The notes: generated by a model from the sequence alone, not told the origin. Positions 34,061 through 45,190 are shown, counted from the stretch's first letter. The stretch: 64,000 bases of DNA from Massospora cicadina (GCA_022478985.1 JAKSZP010013640.1:1-64000); one strand, 5' to 3'. Translations and numbers: made by a program.

Positions 34061-34429
34061 TTAGCTTTTGTGATTGGTTCTCAGAAATGCCAAACTTGGT
34101 GTTTCCATTTATCTTGGGGGTCAGATGATGGCACCAGCAACATTTTAAGATTCACCTGGAGTCAAATATGTTTTTATTTGTTAATGATCAAACGGATAGA
34201 GAATTTCCCTTAGTTAATACCCACAAGAAAGCTCAAGGCTGCAGATCCATCACTTCTCTTGTTTTCCTTGCGGGCCTTATGTCTGATTTTCCTGAAGAAT
34301 TGATGTGTTGTCAAAGTATCTTTGGTTCTGAGAAGGCGGACTGTCTTCCCTCTCACACTAAATTTGACTTAGAATTCTGAACAACGGTACAGTTGGTGAA
34401 CATCAAAAGCTTTTTGTATCCACACACAG

Positions 34430-35146
34430 CGGAGGAGGAGGCTGCTCTTAACACTTGGTTAGATGATATGTTAAAGAAAGGGTGATTGTTTAAAGAGATG
34501 TCACCAATTGCCTCCCCCATCGTTTTTGCTAAGAAGGCTGATGGTTCTCTCTGCCCCTGCGTGGATTATGGCCACCTAAATAAAATTACAGAGAGCAGTC
34601 CCTACATTTTACCCCTGGAGCAAACTATCAGTCAAGCGATTACTAAGTCTCATGTGTTTTCCAAGCTATATCTTGTTAATGCCTTTAACCAAATATGGGT
34701 AATGGAAGGTCAAGAATGGCTTACTACAATTTTAATGAAACGAGGTATATTTCAATTCAGCATAATGCCCTTTAAGTTGAATAATGTGTCAGCCACATTT
34801 TAAAGAATGCTCAATAGTGTATCGGGCAACCTCCAATTTACATGCGCGGTTGCATATACCAATGACATCTTAATTCATTCCCCAACTCCCAAGCAACACA
34901 AAAGACTTGGAAGAAGTTGTGGCTGCTTTGCACAAGGTGGGCTTGTTTGTCAAGCTGTCAAAATGCGAGTTTTATAAAAAGGAAGTTACCTTTCTTGGGA
35001 ACCTGGTCTTAAAAGATGGTTATGTGATTCCTCCCAACAAGTTGGATGCCATCCGTGAATGGCCAACTCCAAAAACCCAGAAACAGCTAAGAAGTTTCTT
35101 GGGCACCATTATTTTCTTGAAGAAATTTTCCCCAGCCCTTTCTTAG
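34430..35146 (+). pseudogene. Reverse transcriptase of D
   Basis: 34486-34803: ASPIVFAKKADGSLCPCVDY (KKxDG and VDY blocks), HVFSKLYLVNAFNQIWV (motif A with the catalytic Asp changed to Asn), FSIMPFKLNNVSATF (MPFGL-type block). The YxDD box at about 34.86 kb reads YTNDI. 34907-35146: LSKCEFYKKEVTFLGNLVL..AIREWPTPKTQKQLRSFLGT, the thumb/connection. Inactive by its active-site changes. Confidence 0.85.
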
Positions 35147-35259
35147 TTAGCCGCTCTGCTTCACCCCCTCATGGGTAAGAATGTACCTTTCTGTTGGACA
35201 CCCAAGTGCCAGCTGGCGTTCAAGTCAATTAAAGAAGTGTTCTTATCTCGCCCATCCTA

Positions 35260-35811
35260 AAACATGAAGACCCCTCCAAACTGTATATTGTTGCATGTGA
35301 TGCTTCATCAGTAGCAGTTGGGGCAGTTCTGCTCCAGGAGCACGATGGTTTAGAACATCCAGTCGCCTACTTTTTCTGGATATTCTCTTCTACTGAGCAA
35401 TTGTGGGCCATTTAGAATAAAAAGTTGCCGGCCATATCATGGGCGCTAACTCATTGGCAGTACCTGTTACAGGGTGCACAGCATGAGTTAACTGTGCATA
35501 TGGACCACCAAGCTTTTTTGTATCTCCACAAACCACAAAAATTGAAACATAGGCAGGCTTGTACCTATTGGGATTTATGAAGCTTCAACTTTAAATACAA
35601 ATTCATGAAAGGTGCATTAAATGTGCTCTCTGACTTCCTTAGCTGTAACCTCACTCATTGCCCCATGGACTCAGAGGAAGTGGACCTGGTTACCATGATC
35701 CCCACCACCCAAATTTTATCCATTGTACCGCCTGTGGTCACATCAGTAGATTTAGCTCCCAAATGCTCCACTAATTTTTTGGGTTTTGGCAGCTCAGATG
35801 ACCTGCCCTGA
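35260..35811 (+). pseudogene. RNase H of D and linker, up to the two-ORF element
   Basis: LYIVACDASSVAVGAVLLQE (first Asp), HPVAYFFW, KKLPAISWALTHWQYLL and HMDHQAFLYL; then MKGALNVLSDFLSCN. The E of the E-LLA block reads K. Linker runs to 35.88 kb, where the two-ORF element interrupts it, and resumes with FRAEVFWAHH at about 37.84 kb. Confidence 0.8.
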
Positions 35812-35877
35812 AGGAGTGGAGTCTTTAGCCCAATTGTCCCTTCAAACTCACAAAAATTACCTAAATTCCCTGGTAAA

Positions 35878-35891
35878 GGGTCTCATTTATT
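35878..35891 (+). repeat. Target-site duplication of two-ORF copy 2, left
   Basis: GGGTCTCATTTATT, identical to 37800-37813. Confidence 0.85.
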
Positions 35892-36132
35892 AAAATCTTT
35901 CTTTCTCTTTGAAAACCTAAATTGAAGCCAAATTTGGATTTTTACAAAAAAACAAAACATGACCGCTTGATCGAGCCAAAGCTTACCAATGTCAATGCAA
36001 TTGACAGCTGCTTCCCTGGACTGAGGTGGTGATGCACTGCCATCTGGCATCTTTTGGCTGCCACCAAAGCGCGCCCAGGCTGGCTCTGCTAGACTTTTTA
36101 ATGCTACCAGGCGTTATGTCCCCCCTCAGGAC

Positions 36133-36876
36133 TTGGCCCACCACCTCACAAGCTCTCAGGCGGTGCTCCAGAGCCCTTTAATGCTCCCATGGAGCAATTT
36201 TCATTTTGGCCTCTGGGTCAAATATGGGAATCTCTTCCCATATGCAAGCTTGGCCATCATCAAGATGGCTACAGTGGTTTTCAAACCTTCCAGCTATATT
36301 GACTTCTGCCCCTTTAAGGGGTACTTTGACCTCGGCTTCTGCTCTGAAGCTGATGCAGCAGCAGCAGCCAAGCTGCAATTAATTTATGAAAAATTTTCTT
36401 TGCCCACCGTTTGCACCCAGCTCCCAGATGAGGCCACTTTGGTGGTCCAGTTCTCCAGGTTGCCCTCCTTCCTTTCCCCTGAATGCCTCCTCCATGAGCT
36501 CATGGAGGGTTTGGCCATTTACAGTGCAGACCCCATGTTGCAGTTCGTGGTGCCCCATGGGGCAGATCATCTGGAAAGCCCTCATGCCTTCCTGACAATC
36601 CTCCCATTTCATTGTGGCACCCACCTTGTGATTCCCCCCCACACTGTGATCAGGTCTGCCCCTGATCATCCATTATGGGTACGCATCAAAAATGGCTGCG
36701 CCATCTGCCCCTTGTGTTTTGAGCTCAATCACTCAAATGCAAGTGCCCTATGGCTTCTGCTTCCACCTCTTCCACCACTCCCCCTCCAGCGCTACCCCAG
36801 AGGTTGCCTCGCCCCAACTTTTGAATGGGGCGTGATTCTCCTGCCCCCCACCTCAGCAAATTTTGGTGTGGCCTAA
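36133..36876 (+). CDS. LINE ORF1-like protein of the two-ORF element (copy 2)
   Basis: 247 codons open with an ATG. Blocks parallel LINE1 ORF1 in the same order: DLGFCSEADAAAAAK (LINE1: NIGFETSDEADAAAK), TLVVQFSRLPSFLSP (TLFISFDSLPTNLP), LMEGLAIYSADPMLQFVV (LCKGLVAYGEI..ELQQF), a short CAICPLCFELNH with three of four CCHC ligands, the last C being lost. The predicted role is RNA binding. The alignment to LINE ORF1 is by eye and the identity is modest, but block order and spacing agree. Confidence 0.65.
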   Translation: MAHHLTSSQAVLQSPLMLPWSNFHFGLWVKYGNLFPYASLAIIKMATVVFKPSSYIDFCPFKGYFDLGFCSEADAAAAAKLQLIYEKFSLPTVCTQLPDEATLVVQFSRLPSFLSPECLLHELMEGLAIYSADPMLQFVVPHGADHLESPHAFLTILPFHCGTHLVIPPHTVIRSAPDHPLWVRIKNGCAICPLCFELNHSNASALWLLLPPLPPLPLQRYPRGCLAPTFEWGVILLPPTSANFGVA

Positions 36877-37195
36877 AAAGCCGTAGCCAATCAAAGTTTT
36901 AAAAAATTTGGTCAAATTATGGCGCCCTGAGCTGATGGCTGAAACAGTTTCAGCTGAGTTGCCATGGTCAACAGTATCAATCAATCAGGTGCTGCCACCC
37001 TGCCAACTATGGTGGCTAGGCCGGCACTAGCCAATTTAAATTTATTCAAAGCGCTCAAATGGATTGACAATTTGGATTGGGCTTATAATGTTAAGCCTGA
37101 TTTTGCTTTGGAGGTTTTCTTCATCGATCCTCCCAATTTGTGCCTCCGCCATTTTTGCCCTAAAAGGCTTTCCAGCTTATAAAAATATAGATAAA

Positions 37196-37670
37196 ATGGC
37201 AGTTGAAGCCGCTGCTGCTCCTGCCAACACCCTACTACGCCAGCAACTCTATGGGGCGATGGAACACCTGGTTGAGGGTATTCCTATCCCCAATTTCCCC
37301 AATGATTTTGAGGAAAATGCAAAATATGAGATTGAGGAGCTCGCTTTTGGTGAGAGCTACACTTGCATCGATGCAGCAAAAACCTCTCTTTTGACCCCAA
37401 CTATCCCAAACCCAGAAGTGCATCAAGTCTTTCACTTGTGTGCCAGCTCTCATCACTTTCGCTGAGCATCAACTTACTCAATATGTTGAGGTGATGGATA
37501 CCGCTGGCCTCATGAACAAAGAAAATCCACAACTATACCTCATTATGCCCATGTCGCTGATGCTCCCACCCCAATGCTGTCCGCTATGGTCCACCAGCTA
37601 AAGCGGGCGCTGGACAAAAGTTTCCCCAAAACTTCCTCACCTTCTGATATGGCTTCCTAGGCTGATAACC
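37196..37670 (+). pseudogene. ORF-B of the two-ORF element (copy 2, frameshifted)
   Basis: Starts MAVEAAAAPANTLL and follows copy 1 (10455-10934) for about 68 codons including PIPNFPNDFEE and ELAFGESYTCIDAAKTSL, then a single-base loss shifts the frame at about 37.39 kb. The nucleotide match continues to the stop region. Function unknown. Confidence 0.6.
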
Positions 37671-37799
37671 TAGGGGCTACATTAGAAATTTTTTTTATTT
37701 ATGATAATCCCTTTGTTTGGCCCATTTGCAAATAAAGATGCGTGGCGGCTCCCCCTTTTGGGTTGGGCACCACTAGTGCTAAAAAAAGTGCTAAAAAGA

Positions 37800-37813
37800 G
37801 GGTCTCATTTATT
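37800..37813 (+). repeat. Target-site duplication of two-ORF copy 2, right
   Basis: GGGTCTCATTTATT, identical to 35878-35891; element D's reading frame resumes here. Confidence 0.85.
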
Positions 37814-38666
37814 TTTGGTTGCAGGTTTGGGTTCCCCCTCTTTTCAGAGCTGAGGTGTTTTGGGCACATCACAACGCTTCCACCATTGGCCATCTGTGTA
37901 ATAAGAAATGTACTGATTTGATCAAATGGACTTTTAATTGGGTGGGTTTAACTAAGGAAGTCCCATCCTGGATTTCCAATTGCATTACCTGCGCTTAAGT
38001 CAAGTTGGACCGCTCAGGAAGAAATGGCCACCTACATCCCTTACAACAGGCGGAGGGTCTATGGACATCAGTGTCTTTGGATTTTATTGTTGAACTCCCC
38101 TGTTCTAAGGGGTTTATGGCGGTGATGCTTGAGGTCAATTGCTTCAGCAAAATTTCCTTATTTATTCCCTGTGCTTCCATGATCACATCAGAAGAAATCG
38201 CTCGCCTCTTTGTACGCCACATGTTCACTATGTATGGTCGCCCTTAGGAGATCATCAGTGACCGTGGGCCCCAGTTTACAGCGCATTTCTGGAATGAGCT
38301 TTTATTTATCTTTTAAATCACCCCCTGCCATTCCACCTCATATAATCCCCAGTCTGAAGGACAAACCAAGAAAGCCAACCAAATTTTGTAAAAGTATTTG
38401 CATTGCTACGCAGCGGCTGCACAAGTACCTGGGCCAATGACCTCCCCCTCACCCAACTTGCCTATAAGAACGGAACTCACTCTTTTACAGGGTTTTATCC
38501 CTATGAAGTGATGTTGGGGTATAATCCCTCGTTTTCAGTCAGTCCCTGTCTGCGTCCAGAGGCCTCTGCTGCCGCAGATCATGTTGAGCACATTTTGTCT
38601 ACCCAGTCCTTAGTGTGGGAGCATCTCACAAAGGCTATCGATGATTATAAGCTGTTTGTGGATTAA
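37814..38666 (+). pseudogene. Integrase of D (zinc-binding and DDE core)
   Basis: Zinc-binding domain FWAHHNASTIGH...CITC at 37.85-38.0 kb (HHCC). Core: SLDFIVELP (first D, 38080), EIISDRGPQFTAHFWNE (second D, about 38.26 kb), SYNPQSEGQTKKANQ (third residue E, about 38.35 kb). All three catalytic residues can be read, though stops at about 38.0, 38.25 and 38.31 kb break the frame. Confidence 0.85.
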
Positions 38667-38689
38667 AAATGGCATCCTGGCCATGATAA

Positions 38690-39120
38690 AGCGGTGGGCT
38701 TGTATGTTATGTTAGATACGCGACATTTGCAGATGCAGGTACCTTCCTGGAAGTTTGCAAGCAAGTGTTTGGGTCCCACCTGGTGGAGGAAGATTTGATC
38801 AATGGAACTTTTCAGTTAAAGCTGCCACTCATTGGAAACAGCACCCCATCTTCCACATATCTTAGTTGTCCCCATTCAAGGGGACCATTCCTGCCAGTCC
38901 TGAGCCAATAGTAATCGAGAATGTGGAAGAAACTGAGGTGGAAAACATCTTAGTGTCCCTTAAATCTTGGAGGTCAGTTCAATATCTCGTCGCCTAAAAG
39001 GGTTAACTGGCCTATGAGAACAGTTGGGTCAAGGCATGTCATTGCAAAAATTGCATGGAACTGGTCAAGGCATTTCATGAGTCCCATCCAGATGCTCCCC
39101 ATCCTCCCCCAAATGTTGTA
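38690..39120 (+). pseudogene. Integrase C-terminus and chromodomain of D
   Basis: A GPY/F-like segment (PSWKFASKCLGPTW, about 38.74-38.78 kb), then LPLIGNSTPSSTYL and the chromodomain at about 38.91-39.11 kb: ENVEETEVENILVSLKSWRS, VQYLVA(stop)KG, YENSWVKACHCKNCMELVKAF, HPDAP. Two stops lie within. Chromodomains target chromovirus insertion to histone-marked chromatin. This domain assigns D to the chromovirus branch. Confidence 0.75.
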
Positions 39121-39218
39121 ACCTTGATGGCAATCAAGTTGCCCAAGGCGCACAAAAATGTATCCCTTATTCAGTTTCCCAGCGGTGGTGCCCCTCCTTT
39201 GGTAAAAGGAAAGAGTAA

Positions 39219-40338
39219 TGTAAGCCCAGGAGAACGTCCCCTTTGCGTAGATTAGGCCAATTTCCCTTCTTGAACAAGAAGAGTCTAAAGAGGGTTTCTG
39301 TACCCCTCATCACCCTAGGCTTTCTCGCCTACATGGTAGACAAGCGCTGGGTAACAGCACTCCCTCTAAAGATTCCTCTCCTGGTACCCACAATCACCTC
39401 AGCCAAACTTGTCCACTAAATTGAGGAAATCTGTGCTAAGATTCCCAAATCAAAGCCAAAAGGTCCAAAACTAATGGGAATAAAGCCTAACAATCAGAAA
39501 CCCAATATTTGGAAAAAGACCATAAGAGAATTATCATCTGGAATCATGGATGACATTGAGCCTTCAATTGAGATGATTGATGTTGCTAAATCCCCTACAG
39601 AATTTTTGGGGACTATTGCATATAATTCGAAACCCCTATCTAAAGAATTGGTATTTGTGCCTGATGCAACTCATTTGGTTGAATGAATGCCCCAGCAACT
39701 GGGCACAGGTGGGTTGACCATCCCAAACCCATTTCCAATCAATTAGACTGCCCCTATGTGTGGTGGCTTTGGGGAATTCCCGTTGCTTGTTGGATCAAAA
39801 GCTGTCAGCCAACCAATGTAAATGCATTCAAGCATTGGACCAGGCATTTGTGGATGAACCAATAGCGACTCAACCTGTTGCCAAATCCTTTGATGTCAGT
39901 TCCAATTGAAGTTATCTGCCCCCTCCCCTGAAATTTTGCCAGGTTAGGTCAAATTTGAGGGACCTGATCCATGTTTTGACCTAATACCAATCAAACACTA
40001 TTTAATCAGTTGCATTTCACTGAGAAAATTATTGGTCAATTTTCTTTATATATCTTTCCGATAAAAACCCTTTACCCAATTGAAGTTCTTATGCTTAAGA
40101 CTAAACTGCCTTTTACGCCTGTATTCCAACAACCCTCAGGTTTATGGACATCTTCAATTGGTTTTTGCTAGGTGTCTATACATGAATATGGCTCGTGGGT
40201 ACTTAATGGCGGAACTCCTTCCTAGTTCCATAACCCTCATACCAGCAGCAGTGCCACTGGCATTTGGGTTTTCCGTTTGGGTGCTATGGCACTTAAACTG
40301 AAAGGCCAGTTTAAAAATAACTTGCTGTTTGTCTGACA
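39219..40338 (+). repeat. 3' LTR of D
   Basis: Preceded by the purine run AAAAGGAAAGAG (39205-39215); ends CTGACA followed by the TSD TTTAA. The self-primer segment here reads ATTGGTCAATT, one base off the 5' LTR version. Confidence 0.9.
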
Positions 40339-40349
40339 TTTAATCTCTA

Positions 40350-41330
40350 GAATGAGTACCTGTACTCATGGAGGCCCACTCTACCATTGGGCATGGTGGA
40401 GTGAGAAAACTCATGAGTGGATTAAAGATAAGTACTATTGGAGGGAATCATGGAATCTTTTATTGAAGGCATGTACGCCTGCTTAATTTTGTAAAAAGCA
40501 GTCTAGCCTCAAGACCAAGTATCAATATCAACCTACTACCCTACAACAGCCATTTTCACAATATGCTTAGATGTGGTAGGTCCCTTAACTCATACTTGCA
40601 GTAGGAATCAATACATACTATTAGGAATTGATCACTTTACAAAATGTATTGAAGCTGTGACTCTCACAGCTTAAACTTCCAAAGCTACTGCCACTTTCCT
40701 CCATCGGCATCTCTTCACTCACCATGGTTGCCCCATGTTCTCTTTTGTGACAATGGGAAAAACTTTACCTCCAGAGTGGTTAAGATGCTGGCTACCTCCA
40801 TGGGAGCGCAACAACTCTTTTTGAATCCCTATATTCCTCTACAAACGGTTCTTTGGAAAGAACACATGGAACCTTAGTATCCATATTAAGCAAAATGGCT
40901 ACCTCAGACCCTCTACAGTGAGTTCAATTTTTGCTTAGTGCCACAATGGCCTTTCATATCTGTTACCACCCGATCCTTAAATTGTCTCCTTTCCACGTGT
41001 TGTATGGTTGAAAACTGGGTTGTCTGCTCTATTTTCAAAAGATGTTTTCTCTGCCAGAACTGATGAACCTGACCAAGCCATACCAGAAGTTAAGCCCAGC
41101 ACATCATACAGCTGCAATTTGAGGCTATGACTAAATTAGCAAAAACTGTCACTAAGGAGGGCCAAGCCGTTAAGGAGCTCAGATCACCTCTTCCCTCTTT
41201 TCAAGTATCAGATTTAATATTATACTATCACAACCGCATCCCTCCCAGAAGTGAGAAGCTTGAGTCCATCTGGGAAGGACCTTTCGTTGTCACTTATAAG
41301 AGATTTACTAATTAATCCATCAAATCCCTT
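40350..41330 (+). pseudogene. Integrase of C (after element D)
   Basis: HSTIGHGGVRK and THEWIKDKYYW (zinc-binding H residues and the YYW block), a CKKQSSL..KYQYQPT segment, GIDHFTKCIEA of the core, HGCPM.SF.DNGKNFTSRV (second D), a run of LFLNPYIPLQTVLWKEH (E region), and the C-terminal module EKLESIWEGPFVVTYKRF at 41.25-41.31 kb. No chromodomain. Frames change several times. Confidence 0.8.
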
Positions 41331-41422
41331 GCTTCTGGATTACTATTAATCATTTATATGGAAGTTTTCTAATTCCATATTCTCCCCTAACATTATTGAA
41401 GGTAGTAGTAGACAAGTGAAGG

Positions 41423-41541
41423 TGTGACTAATTAGTAAGAATGTTCCAGGGTCAACTATCACAAAAAAACCATTAAAATCTCCCGTTCCAATTCTTGGCA
41501 GAATCATCCTGATTGGAGTAATAATTCTACTCCTATCCCTC
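41423..41541 (+). repeat. 3' LTR of C, left part
   Basis: Begins TGTGACTAATTAGTAAG after GACAAGTGAAGG and ends with CCCTC, the target duplication of the solo LTR. Continues at 56039. Confidence 0.7.
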
Positions 41542-41981
41542 TATCAGACAATTATAAGTCCAATATTATAGTAAGTATGTTTTGGCTCATAATTTGGACG
41601 AAATTGGCCAAGGCACTTGGCTGATTCTCAATAGAGCCTTTTGAGTCAGGGTAACAAATCTATTATCACTCAGGAAATAACCCACATTTGGGCAGTCAGA
41701 TTGCTCCAAATTATTAGCCAAATCTGGGGACCCCTTCTGAGGTCTCTCCCTTCATACTGCCTGGCTAAAACAACAAACATTGTGGAGACCAGCCCCTCTT
41801 ATAGGGTCAGAGGAGGTTTTTCAGGCACAAAAAGTTTCTCATCAAATGATTGGGTTAAATACATCAAAACCTTACCTCATGGGTTGATACTATCTATCAA
41901 CAATTGACTGTTCCCTAGATTCAAAGCAAGTCTTGACTGATCTGATAGGTCAAATCTCAATATTTCCTAATTCAGATTTTA

Positions 41982-41986
41982 CTAAG
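41982..41986 (+). repeat. Target-site duplication of F, left
   Basis: CTAAG, identical to 55816-55820. Confidence 0.85.
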
Positions 41987-43137
41987 TGTAAAAATTTACT
42001 CCGTTGGGTTGATTATCGGAGGTCAACCCTAGTAATCTTTCTACTACACAGGTTCAATTTCCTTGTGCACCTCGCATTGTAAGAATATATATATAATTTG
42101 ATAATATTATGATGACTATCATCCATAGTTGGGTTAGAATTATTTTCAGGCCCAACGCTTCAGCCGGTATTTCCAATTACTACTTGATATTGTACTCAAA
42201 GGGATTCATTATCTGTAATCCTGTCCATTTGATCTTCATAAGATCCTCTGATGGCAGTCTCCTTTAGCCCAATACACAATCAGCAGCAATCCTTTAGCCG
42301 TGGTTCCCTTCATCTCTAGATCCCTGCTCAGATCTCTACTCTTCTCTGAGAGTCTACCAATTATTGCCTTCTGCAATAAAATCCTTGAGATGGAATCTTC
42401 ACGCTAGATGCTGATAGTCTAACTATTACCATATCTACGATAAAACTTATAATGTTCTAAAGTAGTAATGTATAAGTGTATATGTCTTTAACTATATTTT
42501 ATTAGAGTGAATCCTAGGGAATTTATAGGGGATTTGGCCATCTAACCCTCAGTTGACACATCTTCAATGAAACGGCAGCTGTTGCCATTGAATCACCCTT
42601 CCTCATCTTGGCAGCGATGGTCTTCCCCATCCTGGCTAGGAATCTGACGTTGGACATCCTCAAGACCTCAAACAGAAAAAGTCAGAAATGTGTCCCTAAC
42701 GTTTTCCTCTTGATCCAAGCGAATCAACCATAATTGGCTAGCAACCTGCTTAGGTAATAGGACTTTTTACCCATTATGGCAGGTCATGCACCAACCAATT
42801 GATTCGCTAGTTGCAGGTGGCATCACTCGCCTCACAACTCATTAAACATTTCCAATCAGTTGGTGATGAAACCTGACTGATCCCAATTGGTGCACCTGAT
42901 AGTTAATCACTATCAAATGCCCTTATTTCATCAGCTGCTCTGCCCAATAAGATATTAGGTATTCATCCATATCGATCCCCTACAGATATGACCAGACAAA
43001 TATCCTAAAATCCCCTGAATGTAGTTCCTCCAAAATTTGGGTCAACCAATTTCCAATTCACTTTACTTTAGGGAATTTTTTCCCCTAATGATACCAGGTA
43101 ATCTAGCAGGCTGGGAATATAGGCAAAAATCCCAACA
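41987..43137 (-). repeat. 3' LTR of F
   Basis: 1151 bp, plus-strand ends TGTAAAAATTTACTCC and CCCAACA. Same length as the other LTR. Confidence 0.9.
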
Positions 43138-43204
43138 CATCCTCCCTCTTGTCTAGATTTCCAGCGAGAAAAGGACTGGGCATGGAAACACCACTTCAGA
43201 CACC

Positions 43205-43560
43205 TGGTCAGATACTTCATTGGTTCAATCAGAGTACACTTGTCAATCCTCAACGCTGCTCAGGATGACCTTCGGCATATGGCATTCCTCCTCTTCCTCC
43301 TCACTACTGCCTACTCAGAGCGCGGTCCCCACAACCTCTTGTTGTGCCAGGCTGATCAATTTACTTGTGACGATATTTTTCCTGGGATCCAGTTTTCCCC
43401 CATCAGGGTATATGACCTGCTGTCATATTCAGGTTTTCTTGGTCCGGCGTCCTCAAATTCCTGATTCTCTCCTCATCCTAGACAGGAGACTCTTGCCATT
43501 GATGTTCATTTTCGCAGCTTGATTAAGAATACTTATTTAATGTTTGCCTTTGTTATTTCA
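43205..43560 (+). other. Coding-like plus-strand stretch inside F, first part
   Basis: Overlapping open frames 43220-43522 and 43240-43464. One reads MSILNAAQDDLRHMAFLLFLLTT.. and QFTCDDIFPGIQFSP. No known domain. It lies antisense to F between its 3' LTR and the integrase end. Could be part of the same unknown gene as 43718-44322, or chance. Confidence 0.3.
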
Positions 43561-43686
43561 CTCATAACCTTTTTAGCTGTAAGTCATTCTTAATCCTTCC
43601 CTCAGAAAGCTTATTTCATTAATTTTATGAAATTAATTTCCCAAAATTAGAGCCTAATGGATTGTAGGGTGCATAATGTCAACTTC

Positions 43687-43694
43687 TATATAAG
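43687..43694 (+). promoter_or_regulatory. TATA-like box before the antisense ORF of F
   Basis: TATATAAG followed by CAACATCCCCCCTCTAG, the same pattern as at 12393-12400. AATAAA occurs downstream at about 44.90 kb, so a plus-strand transcript unit of about 1.2 kb is conceivable. Confidence 0.45.
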
Positions 43695-43717
43695 TCCAAC
43701 ATCCCCCCTCTAGTCCT

Positions 43718-44323
43718 GCTCATATTTCAAGCTCAGAATCTCGTTATCAGCAACTTCTGAACATTCTGTCAGATTTGGACCTCCACCTCTTCCAGTGGAT
43801 GAGTCAGGATGCTCGGCGGAACCTCTTCTATGGTCCTTCCAGGACTCATATGCCTAGTCTGGTGCAAGGGGCTAGTCCTTCCATTGAGTTACCAGAAACG
43901 GTATCCAATCCCACCAAAACCAGGCATGCCATCATTTCAAATAACTCTCAGCTGACTCTTCCCTTACAGTCGATCCCTGAGTTGGACTTTGAAACCCTTC
44001 TGGATTTGGCTCCTTTCACTGAGGCTCCAAACATCATTGTTGATGCTCCAGAGGTTATGCTGACTGCTTTAGATTTTTTGTTCCTGGACAGGTCAGATTT
44101 GCTCCCCAACTTCCTCTTCTGACTCAGTCAATCTTACCAACCCGCGGTGCTGGTTTCTGAGCTTTCAATTGGGAACAGCATTCATTCTGAGCTCCCCTAT
44201 GCTGAACTTCAAGTGCAAGCCACCGAGGCATTGTCATCAGTGCTGAATCCCTCAGATCTGGACAACCTTCTGGATTGGGATACTGCCACTTATGCTCTCT
44301 ATTTTGCTGGCCATGTTCTTTGA
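43718..44323 (+). pseudogene. Unknown antisense ORF in F (about 200 codons, one stop)
   Basis: The frame reads from SSPAHISSSESRYQQLLN through HLFQWMSQDARRNLFYG to the stop at 44122, and continues in the same frame as LSQSYQPAVLVSELSIGNS to LDNLLDWDTATYALYF, ending at about 44323. One in-frame stop in ~200 codons is much cleaner than most of this window. It aligns with the ORF at 12442 (16 identities in 26 residues); the ATG there is ATT here. Two acidic-hydrophobic segments (ELDFETLLDL and DLDNLLDWD) are reminiscent of activation domains, but this is only an impression. No family recognised. Confidence 0.5.
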
Positions 44324-44959
44324 AGTTGATTGATGAAGCTTCCAGCCTCGCCTGATTTTCATCAGTTGTTCAGCTTCAGCTTCCGCAAAGCCTGTAGTCA
44401 TTGTTTACAGGATGCAATCTGTTCTTTGCACGACTACCTCTTCTCTGGAGCTTCCCATTGCTATCTTCTGTTGATGGCATTAATTGGGGGTATGATTTGA
44501 CAACCTCTATCGAGTATTCCTTCTTTGCTGCCAGCTCACATGTCTGGTGTTCTTGATGAGGCCCATCGGCAGGCACTCAAGACAAATCTTCCAGCACTAG
44601 TGCCTTATCAGGATTACTCAGGGTTATTCGCTGATTGCCTCTTCCTTTATTGCTGTTTTTCACCCCGCTCTAGGGTTTTGCAATTGGCATCTTCCAACAT
44701 ATCCATTTCCCTTCCCCTAGTTGCATTCTCTCAGGGCTTGGCATCAGCTCAATGAATGTGGTTTTGAGTAGGACTCGCCCTTGCAAGTGTTCGATTGCAT
44801 ATCAATTTTAACAGGCTATTCCTTCCTACTGCAATCAATCCTCCCTCCCCCAAGAGGTGACATAGGCGGAATCATCCCCGCACTGAGGACAATCAATAAA
44901 AATTAAAAATTTATAAATATATCAGCTCTCTTTTTTCCTAATATCTTTTATCATTTTTT

Positions 44960-45190
44960 TTATTTTTATTTCCCTTTTTTTCTATGGAACTTGACCTTGT
45001 TTCAGTTCAGAGGTCCATCTTTTCCCCCCAAACTGGATCCTGGGCACTTAAACCTACCAGTTTTCTATGGTTCAGCGGTCCTTTTTTTGGACTTAACCAT
45101 CTATATTGGTTCATAGGTCCTTTTTCCAGAATTGACCTAATCATTAGGACATGACCAACTTAATGGTTCATCAGTCCTTTGGGAACTTTT
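44960..45190. repeat. Internal repeat block of F, copy 1
   Basis: Aligned to 53520-53770 (shared CTGGRTCCTGGGYACTTAAA, then CCTACCAGTT and ATGGTTCA). Within it the motif GGTTCAxxGGTCC recurs about every 50-60 bp. It lies just beyond the integrase stop. Confidence 0.65.

Larger units (their letters stand above)
35892..37799 (+). mobile_element. Two-ORF LINE-like element, copy 2
   Basis: 1.9 kb inserted in element D's pol and flanked by a 14-bp duplication. Same layout as copy 1: LINE ORF1-like frame (36133-36876, nearly intact), a spacer with CTTATAAAAATATAGATAAA before the second ATG, ORF-B (broken), and a 3' end where GTGCTAAAAA occurs twice. No RT, endonuclease or LTRs. The long TSD and terminal A-rich repeat are those of target-primed insertion, so the enzymes presumably came from a LINE. 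Confidence 0.8.
32420..40338 (+). mobile_element. Chromovirus-type Ty3/gypsy element D (chromodomain)
   Basis: LTRs of 1119 and 1120 bp, both TG...CA (TGTAAGYCCAGG start, CTGACA end), flanked by the 5-bp duplication TTTAA (32415-32419 and 40339-40343). Internal: protease, RT, RNase H, integrase, chromodomain; a gag gene is missing between the LTR and protease. No TGG-type primer site follows the 5' LTR; instead AATTGACCAAC (33540-33550) is complementary to GTTGGTCAATT (33232-33242) in the LTR, as in self-primed Tf1/sushi elements. It carries the two-ORF element at 35892-37799. It sits in C's pol between RNase H and integrase. Confidence 0.9.
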
